DNA from: an uncultured Olegusella sp.
GTDB taxonomy: Bacteria > Actinomycetota > Coriobacteriia > Coriobacteriales > Atopobiaceae
Assembly (NCBI RefSeq): GCF_947253395.1
Contig: NZ_CAMXYY010000048.1
Location: 1 to 10,920 of the forward strand
Direction of reading: 5' to 3'
Length of the DNA stretch: 10,920 bases
Position numbers and translations under genes: made by a program. Below, piece by piece: positions 6,594 to 10,920 of the stretch (positions are counted from its first letter, which is position 1; each line of letters starts with the position of its first letter). A model generated the notes under the pieces. That model searched no databases. It was not told the origin of the DNA and worked only from the letters and a program-made list of their open reading frames with translations.

Positions 6594-7689
6594 AGTAACC
6601 GTAGCCTCCCCTCTCCTGGTCGCGGACGACATGGCCTGCCTCAAGCGTGATAACGCGCTTGCGCATGGAGTCAACCATCTCGCGGTCATGAGTGGCCATT
6701 ACGACAGTGGTGCCAGCACGGTTAATACGGTCAAGCAATTTCATGATGCCCAGCGAAATTGCGGGGTCAAGATTACCTGTGGGCTCATCGCACACCAAAA
6801 GCGGTGGACGATTAACCATAGCTCGGGCGACGGCCACACGCTGCTGCTCGCCACCAGAAAGCTGGTCGGGATAATTGTCCATCTTTTCGCCGAGGCCCAC
6901 GAGTCGGAGCACCTCAGGCACCTGGGCTTTAATGACAGACTTGGGCTTGCCAATGCACTCAAGAGCAAAAGCAACATTTTCGTAGGTAGTCTTGTCAGGC
7001 AGCAGTTTAAAGTCCTGAAAGACACAACCCAGCTGGCGACGCAGGTAGGGCACCTTACTGTTGCGCATCTTGGTAAGGTCTTGGCCTGCAACCAAAACCT
7101 GCCCCTGGCTAGCGCGAAGCTCACGAGTTAAAAGGCGGATAAAGGTGGATTTACCTGAGCCCGAATGTCCAACAATAAAGACAAACTCACCAGGATAGAT
7201 ATCCACACTCACATCTTCGAGTGCGGGTTTATTAGGCTGTGCAGGGTAGACCACTGTTACGCCACGCATCGAGATGGTAGGCGTGCCATTCCTAGGCACC
7301 GCTGGCGAATCTACGAAAGCATCGCTATAAGCAGGTGCAGCAGGAGTATCGACAGCCGAGATAACGGGTACTTGAGGAGCTGCTACAGGAGCTGCTGCCG
7401 AAGTAGTCTCAGGCATATCATAGGCAGGAGTTTCAGACCCTGCTGCAAGAGACGATACAGATGAGAGAGAATCGAATGCTGCCGACACCTCTTCATCAGA
7501 CACCGTGCTTGCAAAGGCATCAGTATCAGTAATAGCAACAGAATCCATTATGGGAGCGGCCTCAGGGGCTGGTGTGACCTGTTCAACGAGAGTCTGATCC
7601 GCGACTTCAGCCACGGCCTTCTCGTCGTTTACTGTCACATCTCGGTCCGTCATCCCCTGTCGCTCTGAGCTGCGAAAGTGTTGAGCCAC
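6586..7689 (-). CDS. ftsE: cell division ATP-binding protein FtsE with long N-terminal extension
   Basis: This 367-residue protein has a standard FtsE ATPase in its last 230 residues. Walker A GHSGSGKST is at 174-182, the Q-loop glutamine at 225 (CVFQDFKLLP), signature LSGGEQQR at 277-284, Walker B LLVCDEP at 297-303, and the switch histidine at 334 (MATHD). It powers the FtsX complex on the cytoplasmic face of the membrane. The first roughly 135 residues are an acidic, Ala/Ser/Pro/Thr-rich, low-complexity segment absent from ordinary FtsE (about 220-230 residues). The chosen start is GTG at 7689, which follows AAAGGAG with six-base spacing. The later ATG at 7653 has GGGG directly abutting it and the earlier in-frame ATG at 7827 has no such site. 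Either plausible start keeps most of the extension. It is the first gene of the ftsE-ftsX-rnr run. Confidence 0.93.
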   Translation of the reverse strand: MAQHFRSSERQGMTDRDVTVNDEKAVAEVADQTLVEQVTPAPEAAPIMDSVAITDTDAFASTVSDEEVSAAFDSLSSVSSLAAGSETPAYDMPETTSAAAPVAAPQVPVISAVDTPAAPAYSDAFVDSPAVPRNGTPTISMRGVTVVYPAQPNKPALEDVSVDIYPGEFVFIVGHSGSGKSTFIRLLTRELRASQGQVLVAGQDLTKMRNSKVPYLRRQLGCVFQDFKLLPDKTTYENVAFALECIGKPKSVIKAQVPEVLRLVGLGEKMDNYPDQLSGGEQQRVAVARAMVNRPPLLVCDEPTGNLDPAISLGIMKLLDRINRAGTTVVMATHDREMVDSMRKRVITLEAGHVVRDQERGGYGYYV

Positions 7690-7714
7690 GAGATCTCCTT
7701 TGTTTTGTTCGCGA

Positions 7715-7819
7715 CATGGACAGACTGATATATAGTACCAAAAATGCATGTAATTCATGCAAGCAGCAATCTGTCCATATGGATGCGACATAGCTCTTTT
7801 GTAGTTCTGCATTATGCAG
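7715..7819 (-). promoter_or_regulatory. probable ftsE promoter region with nested palindromes
   Basis: Three inverted repeats lie within 105 bp upstream of the ftsE ribosome binding site. ATGGACAG/CTGTCCAT form 8-bp arms at 7716-7723 and 7771-7778. TGCATG/CATGCA form 6-bp arms around TAATT at 7745-7761. CTGCAT/ATGCAG flank one base at 7807-7819. A TACTATATAT stretch on the minus strand (about 7737-7728) is a candidate -10. A TTGCAT overlapping the central palindrome is a candidate -35 but at a long 19-bp spacing. The central palindrome would then be a natural operator. Symmetry is seen; promoter function is inferred. Confidence 0.4.
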
Positions 7820-7905
7820 CATCGCAAGGGTCCTTTTTGCTCGTCTTTGCCCTCCTCTATTTCCCGGAAAGTTTCTTAGACAGTTTTGTGGGCACACTTC
7901 CTCCC

Positions 7906-8046
7906 TAGATGATTCATTCTTCGGCCTCTTCCTCCCTAGATGGTTCGAGTTTCGGACTCCGAGAAAAAATTACCTGGTCTTTTACGGCACCTGACTGCGA
8001 AGAATGAACCATCTAAGAAATGCGCCTTCGAAGCTTGAACCATCTA
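7906..8046. repeat. four 18-bp repeats in exact mirror arrangement
   Basis: Two copies on the minus strand (7906-7923, 7937-7954) and two on the plus strand (7998-8015, 8029-8046) share the consensus CGAAGMWYGAACCATCTA. Both pairs have a 31-bp period, so all four are symmetric about position 7976. Outer and inner arms could pair to form a large cruciform or RNA stem. The 13-bp spacers between copies do not match each other. On the left side the similarity extends into a shared CTTCCTCCC ahead of each copy (7897 and 7928). A fifth copy lies at 29-46. Confidence 0.7.
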
Positions 8047-8130
8047 TCTGGTTTTGTGGCGCATATCTGGTTTTGTGCGCCATATCTTGTTTTGTGGCGC
8101 CAATCCTTATGTTTGTGACGCCAATCCTTA
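8046..8130 (+). repeat. 19-bp tandem repeat, four copies plus a partial one
   Basis: Units at 8046-8064 (ATCTGGTTTTGTGGCGCAT), 8065-8083, 8084-8102 and 8103-8123 are variants of one sequence, the last being 21 bp. A partial ATCCTTA follows at 8124-8130. The array begins exactly where the last 18-bp mirror repeat ends. It lies in the gap between the transketolase terminator and ftsE. No spacers separate the units, so it is not a CRISPR array. Function unknown. Confidence 0.75.
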
Positions 8131-8206
8131 GCAATTAGCTTGTTTATGAGCAATGCTTTGCAAAAGATACGTTGATATGTTGCGAGGCACCCAGACATAG
8201 CGCAAC

Positions 8207-8244
8207 AAAAAAATCTCCTCCGCACGTCATATGCGAAGGAGATT
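8207..8244 (-). terminator. strong rho-independent terminator of the tal-tkt operon
   Basis: On the minus strand a 13-bp stem (8244-8232 with 8224-8212, one wobble pair) encloses a 7-nt loop and is followed by seven T residues (8213-8207). It lies 23 bp after the transketolase C-terminal subunit stop codon. A smaller 6-bp hairpin (GTATCA/TGATAC, 8248-8263) sits just ahead of it. This separates the sugar-phosphate operon from ftsE. Confidence 0.93.
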
Positions 8245-8267
8245 GTCGTATCACCTTTGATACAAAG

Positions 8268-9209
8268 CTACTTCAGAAAATCAGTAACTTGGGAAACGAT
8301 ATTCTGGGCACTCATACCATATTTGACAAGCAGTTCCACAGCAGGACCAGACTCACCAAAGGTATCGTTCATGCCAATTTTACGGACAGGTACAGGGTGC
8401 TTCTCTGCTAAAGCATCGCATACCGCACTACCCAAACCACCAATAATAGAATGCTCTTCTACCGTAACAACTTTGCCTGTTTTGTTTGCAGAAGAAACGA
8501 TGAGCTCCTCATCAAGCGGCTTGATAGTGTGAATATTAATAACCTCAGCATCAATACCGGCTTGGGCAAGTTCCTCTGCCGCCTGTAAAGCTTCGCCTAC
8601 CATCAGTCCAGTTGCCACAATAGTAACGTCTGTGCCTTTGCGCTCGATAATTCCGCGACCTAATTCGAACTTATACGTCGCCTCATCGTGAATCACAGGA
8701 GCAGCAAGGCGCCCAAAGCGCATATACATAGGACCCACAAACTCGTAAGCAGCCTTAACCAAGGCACGCGCCTCAACATCATCGGCGGGGCATACAACGG
8801 TCATTCCAGGGATGGTACGCATGAGGGCAATATCCTCATTACATTGATGAGAGGCACCGTCTTCGCCAACAGAAATACCTGCATGCGTGGCACCAATTTT
8901 TACGTTGAGATGAGGGTAGCCCACAGAGTTGCGAATCTGCTCAAAAGCACGCCCAGCTGCAAACATTGCAAAAGTGCTTGCAAAAGGCACGCGCCCCGTT
9001 GTCGCAATACCCGCGGCAACGCCAATGAGGTTAGTCTCAGCAATACCCACATTTATAAAACGCTCGGGATGCGCTGCCTTGAACTTTCCTGTCTGAGTGG
9101 CTGCCGCAAGGTCAGCATCAAGAACTACAAGGTCATCATGTTTGTTGCCAAGCTCTACGAGAGCTGCACCGTAACTTGCGCGGGTAGCAATTTTTTGTAC
9201 ATCGCTCAC
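8268..9209 (-). CDS. transketolase, C-terminal subunit
   Basis: This 313-residue second half of a split transketolase provides the pyrimidine-binding and C-terminal domains. With the N-terminal subunit it transfers two-carbon ketol units between sugar phosphates using thiamine diphosphate. The conserved GIAETN block (residues 55-60) carries E58, the glutamate that activates the cofactor. The segment FASTFAMFAAGRAFEQIRN (77-94, quoted in part) and the GATHAGISVGEDGASHQ block (106-122) are typical. The C-terminal domain begins at about 190 and includes EEHSIIGGLGSAV (251-263). Length fits the split type found in many bacteria and archaea. The GTG start at 9209 overlaps the upstream subunit's TGA (GTGA), and GGTGAGG upstream serves as ribosome binding site, implying coupled 1:1 synthesis. 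A deoxyxylulose-phosphate synthase is less likely given the split and the transaldolase neighbour. Confidence 0.94.
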   Translation of the reverse strand: MSDVQKIATRASYGAALVELGNKHDDLVVLDADLAAATQTGKFKAAHPERFINVGIAETNLIGVAAGIATTGRVPFASTFAMFAAGRAFEQIRNSVGYPHLNVKIGATHAGISVGEDGASHQCNEDIALMRTIPGMTVVCPADDVEARALVKAAYEFVGPMYMRFGRLAAPVIHDEATYKFELGRGIIERKGTDVTIVATGLMVGEALQAAEELAQAGIDAEVINIHTIKPLDEELIVSSANKTGKVVTVEEHSIIGGLGSAVCDALAEKHPVPVRKIGMNDTFGESGPAVELLVKYGMSAQNIVSQVTDFLK

Positions 9210-10036
9210 AGTTCCTCACCTGCCTTCGTCAGCTCAGCCATAGCTTCGGCATACTGTTCATCACTGGGAGCCTTGCCATGCCAGCCCACTTGGTCTTCCA
9301 TAAAGGAAACGCCTTTGCCCTTGACAGTCTTGCAAATAATTGCGGTAGGCATACCCTGAGTCTCACGAGCCTCAGCAAAGGCAGCTCGCAGCTGATCAAA
9401 GTCACTACCATCAGCAACATTAATTACATGGAAGTTGAATGCACGGAATTTCTCATCAATAGGATAGGGTGGGTTGACCTCAGTGATAGGCCCATCTATC
9501 TGCAGATTGTTGTTATCAACAATAACGCAGAGGTTATCAAGCTTGTGGTTACCTGCAAGCATTGCAGCCTCCCACACCTGACCTTCCTCAATCTCGCCGT
9601 CCCCCAACAGCGCATACACGCGATTGGTATCGCCAAACATCTGAGCAGACAGAGCCATGCCTACCGCAACAGAGATGCCTTGCCCCAGCGAACCTGTTGA
9701 CATATCAATACCTGGCGTGTCATTCATATTGGGATGACCTTGTAGGCGAGAGTCAACATGGCGCAGTGTCAACAGCCAATCCTTGGGGAAAAAGCCTTTT
9801 TCTGCCAACGTAGCGTAGAGGCCTGGTGCACAATGACCTTTGGACAGCACCAAGCGATCACGCTTGGGATCTGTAGGATTTGCTGGGTCAACATGCATTT
9901 CTTCAAAGTAGAGGTATGTGAAAATCTCGGTCGCAGACAGAGATCCGCCGGGATGGCCTGATTTTGCGGCATGAACGCCTGTCAGGATGCCTTTTCGAAT
10001 CTCGTTTGCATGTCTCTTGAGTTCGATATTGTCCAT
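9206..10036 (-). CDS. transketolase, N-terminal subunit
   Basis: This 276-residue first half of a split transketolase contains the diphosphate-binding domain. Seen in order: SGHPGGSLSATEI (26-38), SKGHCAPGLYA (65-75), GSLGQGISVAVGMAL (115-129), and the thiamine diphosphate/Mg motif beginning GDGEIEEG (145-152) and ending in the N residues of VDNNNLQIDG (173-182). The conserved KGKGVSFME is at 239-247. The ATG at 10036 is preferred. An ATG four codons earlier (10048) has GAAGGG immediately against it, which is too close, whereas the same GAAGGG serves 10036 at a rather long but usable distance. It follows the transaldolase gene by 40 bp and overlaps the C-terminal subunit gene by 4 bp. Confidence 0.94.
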   Translation of the reverse strand: MDNIELKRHANEIRKGILTGVHAAKSGHPGGSLSATEIFTYLYFEEMHVDPANPTDPKRDRLVLSKGHCAPGLYATLAEKGFFPKDWLLTLRHVDSRLQGHPNMNDTPGIDMSTGSLGQGISVAVGMALSAQMFGDTNRVYALLGDGEIEEGQVWEAAMLAGNHKLDNLCVIVDNNNLQIDGPITEVNPPYPIDEKFRAFNFHVINVADGSDFDQLRAAFAEARETQGMPTAIICKTVKGKGVSFMEDQVGWHGKAPSDEQYAEAMAELTKAGEEL

Positions 10037-10076
10037 ATCAGTGCACATCCCTTCGTAAGAGAAGCGCGTACAAATT

Positions 10077-10760
10077 CTACTGGGCATCCAAAACCTTCTG
10101 CCAATCCTTGTCAAAACTCGCACGACCCTGATCGGTCAAAGGATGCTTGATAGCCTTCTTCAAGGCACCAAAGGGCACTGTAGCAATGTCGGCACCAAGA
10201 AGAGCTGCCTGGGTGATGTGGTTGGGGGTACGGACAGAAGCGGTGATGATCTCAACTTGATTGTCGACGTTTTTGCCAGACCAATCGTAGTTGTTGAGCA
10301 CCTGTACCACGTTGGCCAACTGCTCGATACCATCCTCAGCAATATCATCAAAACGGCCAACAAAAGGCGAAATGTAGCGAGCGCCAGCAGCAGCAGCAAG
10401 CAGGGCCTGTGTGGGTGAGAATACCAATGTCATGTTGATGCGAACGCCTTCAGCGGCCAGCACGTGAGTTGCAGGGAGAGACTCCTCGCAGATGGGGAGC
10501 TTAACTACAATGTTGGGAGCCAAAGCAGAAAGCTCGCGACCCTCGCGAATCATGTCCTCTGTGGTCTTTGCCTGAGACTCTGCCGAAACAGGCAGACCCT
10601 TGCAAATCTCACAAATTTTGACCATGTGATCGTTAAAATCAGCAAGCTTGCCACCAGTCTTGGCATACAGACTTGGGTTGGTGGTAACACCAGACAGGAC
10701 CCCCCAGCTTTCCGCCTCGCGGATCTCGTCTAGGTCTGCGGTATCGATGAAAAACTTCAT
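10077..10760 (-). CDS. tal: transaldolase (TalC / small fructose-6-phosphate aldolase-like family)
   Basis: This 227-residue small transaldolase moves a three-carbon dihydroxyacetone unit between sugar phosphates. The family start MKFFIDTADLDEI, SGVTTNPSL (23-31), the Schiff-base lysine K87 in NIVVKLP, and ISPFVGRFDD (130-139) are all present. Two residues that distinguish subtypes favour transaldolase over true fructose-6-phosphate aldolase: E61 (PVSAES) where E. coli FsaA has Gln59, and F133 (SPFVGR) where FsaA has Tyr131. Substrate specificity is still inferred. The ATG at 10760 follows AAAGGGG at good spacing. It is the first gene of an operon with the two transketolase subunits, completing the non-oxidative pentose phosphate reactions. 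The 102 bp upstream contain no promoter I can call confidently; beyond them lies a tandem repeat. Confidence 0.94.
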   Translation of the reverse strand: MKFFIDTADLDEIREAESWGVLSGVTTNPSLYAKTGGKLADFNDHMVKICEICKGLPVSAESQAKTTEDMIREGRELSALAPNIVVKLPICEESLPATHVLAAEGVRINMTLVFSPTQALLAAAAGARYISPFVGRFDDIAEDGIEQLANVVQVLNNYDWSGKNVDNQVEIITASVRTPNHITQAALLGADIATVPFGALKKAIKHPLTDQGRASFDKDWQKVLDAQ

Positions 10761-10862
10761 TGTGGTCCCCTTTCACAGAAATCTTGCATAAACAAAGCTA
10801 AACAAAATGTACTACCAACGCCTGCGTTTCTGGCGATGATTACAAAGCCCCACAATAGTTTC

Positions 10863-10920
10863 TTTATCGCAGGTCACCTGGCTCATTTATCGCAGGTCAC
10901 CTGGCTCATTTATCGCAGGT
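10863..10920. repeat. 23-bp tandem repeat with palindromic core, cut by the window edge
   Basis: Two identical 23-bp units (10863-10885, 10886-10908) are followed by the first 12 bases of a third (10909-10920). Each begins TTTATCGCAGGTCACCTG and ends GCTCA. The centre of each full unit is the perfect 11-bp inverted repeat CAGGTCACCTG (10870-10880, 10893-10903). There are no spacers between units. The array lies about 100 bp upstream of the transaldolase start and probably continues beyond the window. CGCAGGTCA also occurs at 5-13. Confidence 0.8.

Noticed and set aside
7690..7827. FtsE starting at the ATG at 7827
   Set aside because: The extra residues pass through palindromes and the apparent promoter and SD of the GTG at 7689, and their composition (Cys/Tyr/His/Met-rich) differs sharply from the rest of the extension.
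7906..8130. CRISPR array in the ftsE upstream region
   Set aside because: The 18-bp repeats change orientation and have 13-bp gaps, and the 19-bp units have no spacers. No cas gene is present.
8688..9359. A 223-codon plus-strand open frame antisense to the transketolase genes
   Set aside because: It lies wholly within two well-recognised genes on the other strand, its predicted protein has no family features (scattered Cys/His/Arg composition), and it is a by-product of their codon use.
10761..10862. A specific promoter for the transaldolase operon
   Set aside because: TTGGTA and TTTATG-like words are present on the minus strand but no pair has acceptable match and spacing, so I did not annotate one.
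10863..10920. CRISPR array at the right edge
   Set aside because: The 23-bp units are directly adjacent with no unique spacers, so it is a plain tandem repeat.

Overview
The window is a piece of bacterial chromosome of roughly 50% GC. It is densely packed, and every confident gene except the first lies on the minus strand. The gene set is a split two-subunit transketolase, a small TalC-type transaldolase, FtsE/FtsX beside RNase R and SmpB, a short rubredoxin-like protein and a TMEM175-type channel. This suggests a low- to mid-GC Actinomycetota member, possibly Coriobacteriia (Atopobium/Lancefieldella/Olsenella-like). That assignment is an inference from gene content and order, not from a marker sequence.

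Layout, left to right. (1) 1-690: one plus-strand gene for a helix-turn-helix regulator fused to two membrane segments. Its leader holds a 10-bp hairpin and a duplicated Shine-Dalgarno segment. (2) 691-1262: a gene-free stretch unusually rich in short perfect inverted repeats, possibly a structured RNA or a decayed element. (3) 1263-2100: a TMEM175-family channel and, upstream of it, a 46-residue rubredoxin-like protein with its own rho-independent terminator. (4) 2197-7689: a minus-strand run transcribed ftsE, ftsX, rnr, TPR protein, smpB, with short gaps or overlaps. It joins divisome control to RNA decay and ribosome rescue. (5) 7690-8206: a long intergenic region with palindromes near the ftsE promoter, a 141-bp mirror-arranged repeat cluster and a 19-bp tandem repeat. 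(6) 8207-10760: a transaldolase, transketolase N, transketolase C operon that ends in a strong terminator. (7) 10761-10920: its upstream region, running into a 23-bp tandem repeat cut by the window edge.

The three sugar-phosphate genes together supply the two carbon-transfer activities of the non-oxidative pentose phosphate pathway. SmpB works with tmRNA to rescue stalled ribosomes, and RNase R degrades the released defective mRNA. FtsE and FtsX form an ABC-type complex that controls peptidoglycan hydrolysis at the septum. No tmRNA gene and no FtsEX-activated hydrolase gene is visible here.

No clearly new multi-gene system is present. The items most worth a second look are a roughly 135-residue acidic, Ala/Pro/Ser-rich N-terminal extension on FtsE, a dispersed intergenic repeat family arranged with exact mirror symmetry, and the hairpin-rich gene-free segment.
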